From assembly GCF_022230925.1 (NCBI RefSeq), contig NZ_JAKKFH010000025.1:186001-250000 (forward strand): DNA of 64,000 nucleotides, in the 5' to 3' direction. Each line of letters begins with the position of its first letter. Within the stretch, counting starts at the first letter, position 1. This DNA comes from Micromonospora alfalfae. Its GTDB lineage: Bacteria; Actinomycetota; Actinomycetes; Mycobacteriales; Micromonosporaceae. The notes beneath the pieces are model-generated. The model had not been told where the DNA came from and did no database searches. It saw only the letters and a program-made list of their open reading frames with translations. Below, piece by piece: positions 21,866-30,643 of this stretch. The position numbers and the translations under genes are program-made.

Positions 21866-21942
21866 TGGTGGGGCGGGCGGGACTCGAACCCGCGACCGAG
21901 GGATTATGAGTCCCCTGCTCTAACCGGCTGAGCTACCGCCCC
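21866..21942 (-). tRNA. tRNA with CAT anticodon (Ile2 or Met), element attachment site
   Basis: The cloverleaf is intact: acceptor GGGGCGG/CCGCCCC, anticodon loop CTCATAA, T loop TTCGAGT, and CCA encoded at 21866-21868. The variable region and the D arm (TTAGAGCAG...TCGGTCGC) resemble tRNA-Ile2 (lysidine-modified CAT) more than elongator tRNA-Met. The 3' half abuts the element, so it is the probable attachment site. No duplicated end is visible inside the window. Confidence 0.85.
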
Positions 21943-22063
21943 GAACACCGCGCCGGATCTTATCCCGCTCGGCGGTCAGCGGCCAGCATCGAGCCGGCCG
22001 GTGCCCACGCCTGCGCCAGCACGATGGGCTACAGGAATATAACAGCGCGCTCGGGTAGGCCTG

Positions 22064-23302
22064 TCAGCCGGCGCGCAGCTCGTCCAGCACCGCGCCGGCT
22101 GCGCGCCAGCCGCTGGTGAGGGCGCCCTGGATCGATGGGCTGTCCCGGTGGTCACCGGCGACGAACAGGCCCTCGCCCAGCGCCACCGGCTTGCGCAGCC
22201 GTCCCTGCGGGGGCGGCGCGGCGGGTAGCGCCTCGGGGATTGCCACTGTGGTGAGGTGGGTCCAGCCTGCGGTGGAGCGGCCGTACAGCCGGGTCAACTC
22301 GGCCCGGATGGTCGGCTCGGGTGGGGCGGTCGGGCCGACCACCGAGGTGGCGATCAGGTGCCGTCCGGCGGGCGCGTACGTCGCGGCGGCGTTGCTGAGC
22401 ACCACGGTGTTGGCGACGAGTTCGCGTCGGTCGCCGTCGACGAGCAGGATCGGCTCGGTGAGGGGCGGCTCGGGCGCGCTGTGGTAGTAGGTGGTGTAGC
22501 TGTGCATGCGTACCGTCGCCAGGGCCGGCAGCAGCGCGGCTGCGGCCGGCGGGTCGACGGCGACCACGACGGCCCGGCAGCTGATGTCGCCGGCCTGGGT
22601 GCGGACCCGGCCCGGGGTGACCTCCGCGACCGGGGTGTCCAGGTCGAGCAGGTCGGCGGGCAGTGGCGCGGCGATGGCCCGGGGCAGCGCGGCCATTCCT
22701 TCGGCGGGCAGGCCGATCCGGCCGCGGGCGAAGGAGCGCAGCACCATCGCCAGCACGTGACTGGAGGTGGAGAGTTCCCGGTCGATGAACACACCGGACA
22801 GGAACGGTCGCAGCAGTTCCTCGATGATGGCGTCGGAGAGGCCGGCGCGGCGCAGCGCTGTCTCGGTGCTGGTCTCCGGCGCGGCGAGGAGCCGGGTCGC
22901 GGGGAGGGTGGCGCAGCCGGTGGCGAGCGCGGCGAAGCGCAGCCGGTCGAGCAGGGAGCCAACGTCGGCGAGCGCGGTGCCGGGCCCACCGGTCGGTTCG
23001 CGCAGCGGGTTGACCAGCCGCAGCAGCTTGTCACCCTTGCGGACCAGCACGCCGGAGGTGAAGTAGCCGAGGTTGAGCTGGTCGGTGTCGAGCAGCGTGC
23101 CGAGCCGGGGGTAGGCGGTGTTGAGCACCTGGAAGCCCCGGTCGATGAGGTGACCGTCGACCACGTCGGTGGCGACCCGGCCGCCGAGCCGACCCTCGGC
23201 CTCCACCAGCCGCCAGGGCACGCCGGCGCGGTGCAGCCGGCGGGCGGCGGCGAGGCCGGCCAGGCCGCCGCCGACGATGACCACATCGGTTTCAGCCAGC
23301 AC
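22064..23302 (-). CDS. FAD-dependent amine-oxidase/desaturase-like enzyme
   Basis: A 412-residue flavoprotein. The N-terminus is a Rossmann dinucleotide site (VVIVGGGLAGLAAARRLHRA, acidic end of strand 2 at VEAEGRLGGRV) typical of the amine oxidase/phytoene desaturase/protoporphyrinogen oxidase superfamily. The C-terminus (GLFVAGDHRDSPSIQGALTS) closes the FAD site. GTG at 23302 is preferred over GTG at 23320 because GGGAGG lies six bases before it. It overlaps the end of the transporter gene by 11 bases, so the two are one operon; an MMPL partner hints at lipid or pigment work. Substrate unknown. Confidence 0.8.
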   Translation of the reverse strand: MLAETDVVIVGGGLAGLAAARRLHRAGVPWRLVEAEGRLGGRVATDVVDGHLIDRGFQVLNTAYPRLGTLLDTDQLNLGYFTSGVLVRKGDKLLRLVNPLREPTGGPGTALADVGSLLDRLRFAALATGCATLPATRLLAAPETSTETALRRAGLSDAIIEELLRPFLSGVFIDRELSTSSHVLAMVLRSFARGRIGLPAEGMAALPRAIAAPLPADLLDLDTPVAEVTPGRVRTQAGDISCRAVVVAVDPPAAAALLPALATVRMHSYTTYYHSAPEPPLTEPILLVDGDRRELVANTVVLSNAAATYAPAGRHLIATSVVGPTAPPEPTIRAELTRLYGRSTAGWTHLTTVAIPEALPAAPPPQGRLRKPVALGEGLFVAGDHRDSPSIQGALTSGWRAAGAVLDELRAG

Positions 23303-25409
23303 CGCGCGCCTCCCGCTCACCGTTCGCCCGGGACAACCGGCCCGGCCACCAGATCTTCGGCCCGATGTCGTACGCGAGTGCGGGCACCAGCAGCGACCGG
23401 ACGATGATGGTGTCGATCAGTACCCCGATCGCGACCGCCGTACCCAGCTCGACGAGGATCACCAGTGGCAGGACGGCGAGGGCGGAGAACGTCGCGGCGA
23501 GCACGATGCCGGCGGAGGTGATCACCCCGCCGGTGACGGCGAGGCCGGCGAGTACACCGGCGCGGGTGCCGCGCTTCACCGACTCCTCGCGGACGCGACT
23601 CATCAGGAAGATGTTGTAGTCGATGCCGAGCGCGACAAGGAAGACGAACGCGAACAGCGGGAACGACGAGTCCACGCCGGGGAAGTCGAAGACGTGGCGG
23701 AACAGCAGCGCGCAGAGGCCGAGGGTCGCCGCGAAGCTGAGCAGCACTGTGGCGATCAGCAGCAGCGGGGCGAGCAGCGCGCGCAGCAGCAGGGCCAGGA
23801 TGACCGCGATGACCACCAGCACCACCGGGATGATGACGTTCTGGTCGCGCTTCGCGGCGTCCGAGGTGTCCACGTTGATAGCGGTGAAGCCGCCGACCAC
23901 AGCGTCCGCGCCGGGCACCTGGTGTACGGCCACCCGCAGCTCCCGGATGGTTCGTTCGGCGCCGTCGCTGTCGGGTGGGTCGGCCAGGGTCGCCTCCAGT
24001 TGCACCCGCCCGTCGACGACCTTCGGGGCGGCGTTCTCCTCGGGTGGGCCGGTCTGCGGGCCGGTGGTGAGGGGGCGGACGTCGGCGACGCCGGGCACGT
24101 CGGTCGCCACCTGGGCGACCTGTCGGGCGGTCTGCTCGGTGGTGAAGATGGTGGCCGGGCTGCCGGTGCCGGCCGGGTAGTGCCGGGAGATCACCTCCTG
24201 ACCGTCGACCGAGTCGGTGCGCTGGGTGAACAGGTCGGACTGGCCGAGCGTGGTGGCGCCGAGCTGGGTGAGGCCGAGGGTCAGTAGGGCCAGCACGACG
24301 GCGGTGGTCAGCCAGATCGGGCGGGCGTGCCGGGCCACGAAGCCGGCGACCCGGCTCCAGATGCCGTGTTCGGCTCGCGGGTCGGCCTGGTCGGCTCGGG
24401 GCCGTCGGGGCCAGAACGCCCACCGCCCGCCGAGCACCAGCAGCGCGGGTAGGAAGGTGAGCATCACCAGCAGGGTGGCGGCGATGCCGATGGCGGCGAC
24501 CGGGCCGAGCGCCCGGTTGGAGTTGAGGCTGGACAGCAGCAGACAGAGCAGGCTGACGATGACGGTGCCGCCGGAGGCGATGATCGCTGGCGCGGCGCCC
24601 TTCCAGGCGGTCTTCATGGCGTCCCACGGGCGGTCGTGCCGGTGCAGCTCCTCCCGGTAGCGCGCGATCAGCAGCAGTGCGTAGTCGGTGCCGGCGCCGA
24701 AGACCAGCACTGTGAGGATGCCCTGGGCCTGCCCGTTGAGTTTGACCACGTCCGCGTCGGCGAGCAGATAGACGAAGACCGAGGCGAGGGCGTACGACAT
24801 CCCGGCGGCGAGCAGCGGGAAGATCCAGAGGACCGGGCTGCGGTAGACGATCAGCAGGATGACCAGCACCACTCCCAGGGTGACCAGCAGCAGTGGTCCG
24901 TCGATGGCGGAGAAGACCTCGATCAGGTCGGCGAGCAGGCCGGCCGGGCCGGAGACGTCCACTGTGAGGCCGTCCCGGTCACCGCCGGTGATGTCGCGCA
25001 GTTGCTCGACGACGGTGCCGATCTCCTCGCCCTCGGCGTCGTCGACGGGTACGACGACCTGGAGTGCCTGGCCGTCGTCGCTCGGGATGGGCGGGGGCAG
25101 TGGGGTGACCACGCCGGGGATCTGGGCGAACCGGGCGGCGTCGGCGCTCGCCCGTTGCCGGTCCGCGTCGGTGATCCCGGAGGGCCGTTCGTAGACGACC
25201 AGAGCCGGGATGGTCTGCCGGTCGACGAAGTCGCCGGCGAGATCCTGGGCGCGGGTCGCCTCGGCGTCGGTGGGCAGGAAGGCAGCATTGTCGTTGGTGG
25301 CGACCTCGCTGAGGCGCCCCGCGTACGGGCCGGAGACGCCGCCGATCACCAGCCAGGCCAGCACGACCGCCACCGCGATCAGCGTGGCCTTGCCGCCTCG
25401 TCCGGACAT
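23292..25409 (-). CDS. MMPL-family RND transporter
   Basis: A 705-residue inner membrane protein with the two-half MMPL layout: one TM helix, a large extracellular loop, then clustered TM helices, repeated. The Gly-Asp-Tyr motifs of the proton path are visible (GTDYALLLIAR and GIDYNIFLMSR). MMPL proteins export lipids, glycolipids or drugs by proton antiport. ATG at 25409 is 10 bases from GGAG. The coupled flavoenzyme suggests a shared substrate, perhaps a lipid or isoprenoid. Confidence 0.85.
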   Translation of the reverse strand: MSGRGGKATLIAVAVVLAWLVIGGVSGPYAGRLSEVATNDNAAFLPTDAEATRAQDLAGDFVDRQTIPALVVYERPSGITDADRQRASADAARFAQIPGVVTPLPPPIPSDDGQALQVVVPVDDAEGEEIGTVVEQLRDITGGDRDGLTVDVSGPAGLLADLIEVFSAIDGPLLLVTLGVVLVILLIVYRSPVLWIFPLLAAGMSYALASVFVYLLADADVVKLNGQAQGILTVLVFGAGTDYALLLIARYREELHRHDRPWDAMKTAWKGAAPAIIASGGTVIVSLLCLLLSSLNSNRALGPVAAIGIAATLLVMLTFLPALLVLGGRWAFWPRRPRADQADPRAEHGIWSRVAGFVARHARPIWLTTAVVLALLTLGLTQLGATTLGQSDLFTQRTDSVDGQEVISRHYPAGTGSPATIFTTEQTARQVAQVATDVPGVADVRPLTTGPQTGPPEENAAPKVVDGRVQLEATLADPPDSDGAERTIRELRVAVHQVPGADAVVGGFTAINVDTSDAAKRDQNVIIPVVLVVIAVILALLLRALLAPLLLIATVLLSFAATLGLCALLFRHVFDFPGVDSSFPLFAFVFLVALGIDYNIFLMSRVREESVKRGTRAGVLAGLAVTGGVITSAGIVLAATFSALAVLPLVILVELGTAVAIGVLIDTIIVRSLLVPALAYDIGPKIWWPGRLSRANGEREARGAG

Positions 25410-25520
25410 CCGCACTCACTCCAAGGATCGACGCGTCAGTCGACGCACTCTGAACGCGACTCAACATCGCCCATCCTGCCGCCGAAACCCCCCGAGACAG
25501 TGCGAATCCGGCATCCCGCC

Positions 25521-25601
25521 CGGGTCGATCATGGAGTTGTGGTGGGGGATGAAGGGCGCAGAACAGCACGCAACCGGCACCACAACTCCATGATCGACCC
25601 G
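25521..25601. repeat. Perfect 24-bp inverted repeat (intergenic hairpin)
   Basis: Arms 25521-25544 and 25578-25601 are exact reverse complements and share the TGATCGACCC end. It lies between the transporter promoter side and tRNA-Asn. Similar elements recur in this window, see 52162 and 54503. Confidence 0.7.
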
Positions 25602-25630
25602 GGAGTTGGGGTGGGGGTGGGGTGGGTATG

Positions 25631-25667
25631 ACGAACGCCCGCCGGCTTCAGGCCGACGGGCGTTCGT
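25631..25667. terminator. Terminator of tRNA-Asn
   Basis: ACGAACGCCCG pairs with CGGGCGTTCGT and the stem continues with CGGC/GGCCG toward a TTCA loop. It is eight bases downstream of the tRNA 3' end on the minus strand. Confidence 0.75.
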
Positions 25668-25674
25668 GGGGAAG

Positions 25675-25747
25675 CTCCCCCGATTGGACTCGAACCAATA
25701 ACCTGCCGGTTAACAGCCGGCTGCTCTGCCAATTGAGCTACAGGGGA
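25675..25747 (-). tRNA. tRNA-Asn (GTT)
   Basis: Acceptor TCCCCTG/CGGGGGA with discriminator G, anticodon loop CTGTTAA (anticodon GTT), T loop TTCGAGT. CCA is not encoded. It is independent of the element and reads leftward. Confidence 0.9.
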
Positions 25748-26008
25748 TCGTGCTCCGCGCGACCTCGGATCTCCCCGACGCCGTGCGACGGGACAAGAGT
25801 ACAGGACATTCCCCGGTGATGGTCCAGTGGGTTCCCTCCCCGCCGTCGCATTGACAATCGGGGTAAATCGCCATCCCGGCACAACCATGCTTGAGCGGAG
25901 AGCAGGATGGGTAGTTAGCTGCGGACAGAGGACGCAGGCGCGAACAGGTCGCCTTCCGACGGGGCAACTCGCCGGGGTGACGGCGCGTCAGGTACGGAAG
26001 GAGCCGCC

Positions 26009-26419
26009 ATGCGCGGAAAGATCATGTTTCTTGGCGGGCTGGCTGCGGGATTCGTCCTGGGCGCCCGTGCCGGCCGGGAGAAGTACGAAGAGCTAGTGGT
26101 CCGGGGCCGCAAGGTGCTCGACCACCCGACCGTCCAGGAGGCGGCCGGGGTCGCGCAGGCCCAGGCCAACAAGCTCTACAGCGAGGGTAAGGACAAGCTC
26201 GGCCAGACCAAACTGGGCGAGAAGCTGGGCAACGGCAACGGCAACGGCAGCACCGGCAAGCAGGAGCTGACCGCCGCCGACGACGCGTTCGCCGGCACGC
26301 CCGCCACGGTGGGCGCCAAGGCGGGCACCAGCACGGTCGGCACGACCTCCGGGTCGCCGTCGTCCACGAACCCCCGCACCAAGCCGTCCGGCTCGGGCAC
26401 GAACGCCAGCACGCTCTGA
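26009..26419 (+). CDS. Conserved membrane-anchored protein (YtxH-like)
   Basis: A 136-residue protein. The first 20 residues are one hydrophobic anchor (KIMFLGGLAAGFVLGARA) directly followed by GREKYEELVVRGRKVLDHPT, a hallmark of a small conserved actinobacterial family related to YtxH. The tail is Gly/Ser/Thr-rich and disordered. GGAAGGAG precedes ATG. Function unknown; likely a cytoplasm-facing envelope protein. Confidence 0.7.
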   Translation: MRGKIMFLGGLAAGFVLGARAGREKYEELVVRGRKVLDHPTVQEAAGVAQAQANKLYSEGKDKLGQTKLGEKLGNGNGNGSTGKQELTAADDAFAGTPATVGAKAGTSTVGTTSGSPSSTNPRTKPSGSGTNASTL

Positions 26420-26434
26420 CCAACCGCACGTCGA

Positions 26435-26464
26435 CGGGCCGGTCGCCGCAGGGCGACCGGCCCG
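26435..26464. terminator. Convergent terminator
   Basis: CGGGCCGGTCGCC and GGCGACCGGCCCG form a perfect 13-bp stem around GCAG, between the rightward gene ending at 26419 and the leftward gene ending at 26484. Confidence 0.8.
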
Positions 26465-26483
26465 TGGTCTGTCCGACGTGCGG

Positions 26484-27491
26484 TCAGTCCTTGCTGCTGA
26501 ACGCCGCGTCGAAGGCGGCGCTCGGGGCGTCGAAGGCGAGCCGGCGGACGAACTGCAACGCCTCCGGGGCGCCGACCAGCCGGTCCATTCCGGCGTCTTC
26601 CCACTCGACCGAGATCGGGCCGGTGTAGCCGATCGCGTTCAACGCGCGGAAGCAGTCCTCCCAGGGCACGTCGCCGTGGCCGGTGGAGACGAAGTCCCAA
26701 CCGCGCCGCAGGTCGGCCCAGGGAAGGTGCGAGGCGAGCCGGCCACGCCGGCCATCGCCGGTACGCACCTTCGCGTCCTTGCAGTCCACGTGGTAGATCC
26801 GGTCGGCGAAGTCGAAGATGAAGTTCACCGGGTCCAGCTCCTGCCACACGAAGTGCGACGGGTCCCAGTTCAGCCCGAACGCGGGCCGGTTGCCGATCGC
26901 CTCCAGCGTCCGCTTCGTCGTCCAGTAGTCGTACGCGATCTCACTGGGGTGCACCTCGTGCGCGAAACGCACTCCCACCTCGTCGAACACGTCGAGGATG
27001 GGGTTCCACCGGTCGGCGAAGTCCTGGTAGCCGCGCTCGATCATCGACGGCGGCACCGGAGGGAACATCGCGAGGGTGTGCCAGATCGACGAACCGGTGA
27101 AGCCGACGACCGTCTTCACCCCGAGCTTCGCCGCTGCCCGCGCGGTGTCCTTGATCTCCTCGGCGGCCCGCTGACGAACCCCCTCGGGCTCCCCGTCGCC
27201 CCAGATGCGGCCGGGCAGGATGTCCTGGTGCCGCTCGTCGATCGGGTGGTCGCAGACCGCCTGACCAACCAGGTGGTTGGAGATCGTGAAGACCTCAAGG
27301 TTGTGCTTCGCGAGGGTCTCCCGCTTGCGCTCGACGTACGAGTCGTCGGCGAGCGCCTTGTCGACCTCGAAGTGGTCGCCCCAGCAGGCGATCTCCAGAC
27401 CGTCGTAGCCCCACTCGGAGGCGAGCCGGCAGACCTCCTCGAACGGAAGATCGGCCCACTGGCCGGTGAAGAGCGTGATGGGTCGCGCCAT
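26484..27491 (-). CDS. Sugar phosphate isomerase/epimerase (AP-endonuclease-2 family)
   Basis: A 335-residue TIM-barrel enzyme. Metal-site features of this family are present: VRFAHEVHPSEIAYD, NWDPSHF, IYHVDCKDAK and GPISVEWEDAG. ATG 27491 follows GGGGAGAAGGAC. Members act on inositols, 3-ketosugars or keto-sugar phosphates. It lies next to enzymes for keto-sugar chemistry (28,460 and 30,644), which suggests such a substrate. Confidence 0.8.
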   Translation of the reverse strand: MARPITLFTGQWADLPFEEVCRLASEWGYDGLEIACWGDHFEVDKALADDSYVERKRETLAKHNLEVFTISNHLVGQAVCDHPIDERHQDILPGRIWGDGEPEGVRQRAAEEIKDTARAAAKLGVKTVVGFTGSSIWHTLAMFPPVPPSMIERGYQDFADRWNPILDVFDEVGVRFAHEVHPSEIAYDYWTTKRTLEAIGNRPAFGLNWDPSHFVWQELDPVNFIFDFADRIYHVDCKDAKVRTGDGRRGRLASHLPWADLRRGWDFVSTGHGDVPWEDCFRALNAIGYTGPISVEWEDAGMDRLVGAPEALQFVRRLAFDAPSAAFDAAFSSKD

Positions 27492-27703
27492 TGTCCTTCT
27501 CCCCTGTTGTGATGGGGATTCCTTGTGCGGACCGGGGCGAGGGTGACCGGACGTGCGCGGCACCCGAACGGTCACCGGTGGGTGCGGAACACACCTGAGC
27601 CCGGCGGGTTGCGCCTCCCACCGGGTCACCGGCCACCAGCACGGTCGCCGACCCCCACCCTATTTCCGCAGTGCCCCATCGGGGAAGCCCCGCGGTCGGC
27701 CGA

Positions 27704-28207
27704 TCATCCGATCATTTCCTCGGGCGCGGGCAGGACAGCCCGTACGGTGAAGCCGCCGCCGGCGCGCGGGCCGGCCGAGAACGTGCCGCCGAGCCGCTCG
27801 GCGCGCCTGCGTACCCCAACCAGACCCCGACCGGCGCCCTGGGTGCCGCCGCCGGACGGAGCGGGACCGGCGCCCTCGTCGCGAACCTCGATGGTGATGC
27901 CCGCGGCGTCGTAGCGCAGGCGGACCCCGACCGGCGCGCCCGGCGCGTGCCGGCACGCGTTGGTCAGCGCTTCCTCGATGATCCGGTACGCCACCACGTC
28001 GACCGGGCCGGGCAGCGGCCGGGGTTGCCCGGCCATCTTCCACCGCACCGGTTGACCGGCGGTGAAGCCCTCCACCAGCGCGTCGAGACGGTTCAGGCTG
28101 GGCGCCGGCTGGGACGGGTCGTCGGGCTCGTCGGCCCGGCGCAGCGCGTCACCCAGCCGGTGCCCGTGCGCCAAAACCATCCCGCGCCACTGCGCGAACC
28201 GCCCCAT
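27704..28207 (-). pseudogene. Remnant of a two-component sensor kinase
   Basis: Only the HATPase_c part of a NarL-type sensor is left: an N-box (EEALTNACRHAPG), a G1-like VRDEGAGPAPSGGG and GRGLVGVRRRAERLGG, ending in GGGFTVRAVLPA. The sensor, the dimerisation helix and the phospho-His are missing, and no response regulator follows. The start at 28207 is nominal. It probably records a deleted kinase gene, though a stand-alone ATPase cannot be excluded. Confidence 0.6.
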
Positions 28208-28277
28208 GCAGGTCAAGGTACGGCAGCCGGCTGTGAGTCGGTCCGCGGGTGTCCGCGGGTCGGCGGACGAATCAGTG

Positions 28278-28327
28278 CGAGCGTGATGCCTCTGAATCAT
28301 CAAGATGACTCAGAGGCATCACGCTCG
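28278..28327. repeat. 18-bp inverted repeat (intergenic hairpin)
   Basis: Arms 28278-28295 (CGAGCGTGATGCCTCTGA) and 28310-28327 are exact complements around a 14-base loop that can pair further (ATCAT/ATGA). It stands between the kinase remnant and the secreted sugar enzyme gene. It may be a transcript end or a repeat element. Confidence 0.6.
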
Positions 28328-28459
28328 TGAGGGACACCGCTTGCTGACCCGCGTCGTCGCGACGGCCGCCGGGGCACGCCGGCCGGGCTTCGTCGGCACT
28401 CGGGCCGGGTGCCGGGAGGGGCCGACGACGTGAGCGTCGACCCCTCCAGCACTAGTCGG

Positions 28460-30568
28460 TCAGGGCAGGGTCCACTTCTGGTTGGCCGCGTTGAGGCAGG
28501 TCCAGAGGTGCACGACGGTGCTGTCGGCGGAGTTGTTGCCGGAGACGTCCAGGCACTTGCCCGACGACGGGTTGCGCAGGGTGCCGTCGGACGCGGCGGC
28601 CCAGTTCTGTGCGCCACTGCCGTTGCAGGTCCAGAGCTGGATCTTGGTGCCGTCGGCGGTGCCGCTGCCGTTGACGTCCAGGCACTTGCCGAGCGCCTTG
28701 ATCGTCGAGTTCGGCGTCACGGTCCAGGTCTGCGCCGTGCTGCCGTTGCAGGTGTAGAGCTGGATCTGGGTGCCGTCGGCGGTGCCGGCGTTGCGCACGT
28801 CCAGGCACTTGCCGGCGAGACCCTTGATCGGGCCGACACCGGTGCCCCCGCCGGTGCCCTTGACCAGGGTGAAGTCGTCCAGGTCGAAGAGCCCAGTGCC
28901 GCTACCGGTGAAGGTGAGGTAGAGGTTCTGGGTGCTGGACGGGACGTTTGACAGCGCCGTGGAGACGTTGGCGAAGGTCGTCCAACTGCCGGTGTTGGGC
29001 ACCGCGACGGTGCCGAGCACCGGGCCGGTGGCCGAACCGGTGCGCACCTGGATGGCGCCACCCGCGCCACCGGAGACGACCCGGGCCGTGAACGAGGTGA
29101 CCCCGGCCAGGTTGACCCCGTTGTACGCGGCCCAGTCGCCCGGGTCGATGTAGCCGACGGTCTGCCCACCGTTGGCGCCCGCCTTGGTGAACGCGGAGAC
29201 ACCGTTGGCCGAGCTGAACGCCTCGGCCTGGATCGTGCCGGTGGGCGGCGGCGTGGTGCCCAACTCCTTGATCCGGATGTTGCGGAAGGAGGCGTCGTCA
29301 CCGGTGCCGTGGTTCTGGATGCCGATGTGACCGGCCAACGAACGGACCGGGTTGGTGTTGGTGAAGTCGTTGATCTTCACCCCGTTGAGGAAGATCTGTA
29401 GCCGCTCGCCCTCGACCAGCAGCTCGTACGTGTTCCACTCCCCCGGCGCGTTCAGCGCCGCGTCGCGGGCGGCGATGTCGGCGGACTTGTAGGTGTAGAC
29501 CGCGCCGGTGGTGCGGTCGGCCGCGTCGGTGGCGTCGATCTGGATCTCGTAACCGTTGTCCACCGCCGACCACGGGTCACTCGACGGTGGGAACCCGATG
29601 AAGATGCCGGAGTTGTCGTCACCGGCCAGCTTCCAGTCCAGCTTCAGCGAGTAGTTGGTGAACTGCTTGGCGTTGTACCAGTACAGCCCCATGCCGCCGA
29701 CCGAGGTCAGGGTGGCGTCGGTGTTGGTGAAGCTGCCCGGGCCGGCCTGTGACCAGCCGGCCGTCGAGCCGTTGAACAGCGGGGTGTAGCCGGTCTCGGG
29801 CCGGCAGTCGGCCTTGCTCCGACCGGAGGCGTACCGGATGCCGCCGAGCAGGTGGTTCCGGAACCCGGACTCCGCGTACGACGCCTGGGTGTGCCCCGCG
29901 CCGGTGTAGAAGGACCGGCCACCGCTGTAGCTCTTGCACCAGCTCAGCGGGTGGTCGGCGCCCATCCCGCCGCCGGAGTACGACGACTCGTCCAGGGTGG
30001 CCAGCACGTGGGCGCTCGACCGGGCGTTGGTGCGGTAGTTGTACCACTCGTCGGTGCGGGTCCAGGTCTGCGGCAGGTGCCCGGTGGCCGCGTGGCCCCG
30101 GTCCTCCACCTTCATGTTGGCCTGCTGGATCGCGGGGTGCGAGGCGAACCACGCCCCCACGAGGTTGCCGTAGAACGGCCAGTCGTACTCGGTGTCGGCT
30201 GCGGCGTGCACACCCACGTATCCGCGGCCGGAGCCGATGTACGACTCGAAGGCGGTCTGCTGGCTGGCGTTGAGCACGTCGCCGGTGGTGTTGAGGAAGA
30301 CGACCGCCTCGTACTGGTTGAGGTTGCTCGTGGTGAACGCGGCGGCGTCCTCGGTCGCGGTGACCGTGAAGTTGTTCGCCGCGCCCAGGTCGCGGATGGT
30401 CTGGATGCCGACCGGGATCGCGTCGTGCCGGAAACCGGCGGTCTTGGAGAAGACCAGCACGTCGTACGGGGCGTCGGCGGCGCTGGCCGGGGTGGCCGGG
30501 GTGGTACAGGCGATGACGGCGAGTGCGGCCATGGCCGCACCGAGGACGGGTCGCAGGCGTCTGCGCAT
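28460..30568 (-). CDS. Secreted ThuA + 3-keto-disaccharide hydrolase + CBM + ricin-B lectin
   Basis: A 702-residue exported protein. Residues 1-31 are a Sec signal peptide. About 35-245 are a ThuA-like domain (YDVLVFSKTAGFRHDAIPVG, GVHAAADTEYDW). About 260-435 match DUF1080, now called 3-keto-disaccharide hydrolase (FNGSTAGWSQAGPG, NGYEIQIDATDAADR, RSLAGHIGIQNHG). About 445-580 are a CBM6-type beta-sandwich (GDWAAYNGVNLAG), and 585-702 hold ricin-B repeats (GKCLDVRNAGTADGTQIQ, QxW motifs). It probably hydrolyses a 3-ketoglycoside outside the cell while bound to a polysaccharide. The neighbour at 30,644 has the same tail. Confidence 0.85.
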   Translation of the reverse strand: MRRRLRPVLGAAMAALAVIACTTPATPASAADAPYDVLVFSKTAGFRHDAIPVGIQTIRDLGAANNFTVTATEDAAAFTTSNLNQYEAVVFLNTTGDVLNASQQTAFESYIGSGRGYVGVHAAADTEYDWPFYGNLVGAWFASHPAIQQANMKVEDRGHAATGHLPQTWTRTDEWYNYRTNARSSAHVLATLDESSYSGGGMGADHPLSWCKSYSGGRSFYTGAGHTQASYAESGFRNHLLGGIRYASGRSKADCRPETGYTPLFNGSTAGWSQAGPGSFTNTDATLTSVGGMGLYWYNAKQFTNYSLKLDWKLAGDDNSGIFIGFPPSSDPWSAVDNGYEIQIDATDAADRTTGAVYTYKSADIAARDAALNAPGEWNTYELLVEGERLQIFLNGVKINDFTNTNPVRSLAGHIGIQNHGTGDDASFRNIRIKELGTTPPPTGTIQAEAFSSANGVSAFTKAGANGGQTVGYIDPGDWAAYNGVNLAGVTSFTARVVSGGAGGAIQVRTGSATGPVLGTVAVPNTGSWTTFANVSTALSNVPSSTQNLYLTFTGSGTGLFDLDDFTLVKGTGGGTGVGPIKGLAGKCLDVRNAGTADGTQIQLYTCNGSTAQTWTVTPNSTIKALGKCLDVNGSGTADGTKIQLWTCNGSGAQNWAAASDGTLRNPSSGKCLDVSGNNSADSTVVHLWTCLNAANQKWTLP

Positions 30569-30643
30569 ATCGCTCTCCTAATTGCGGTTAGGAGGGGCCC
30601 CTCGCATCACACTAGGCGTTGTCGAAGGGCCCCTCCCGCCAGC

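Noticed and set aside
22256..25631. Long rightward ORFs antisense to the flavoenzyme and transporter genes
   Set aside because: High Gly/Arg/Asp content, no family resemblance; the leftward genes have clear motifs.
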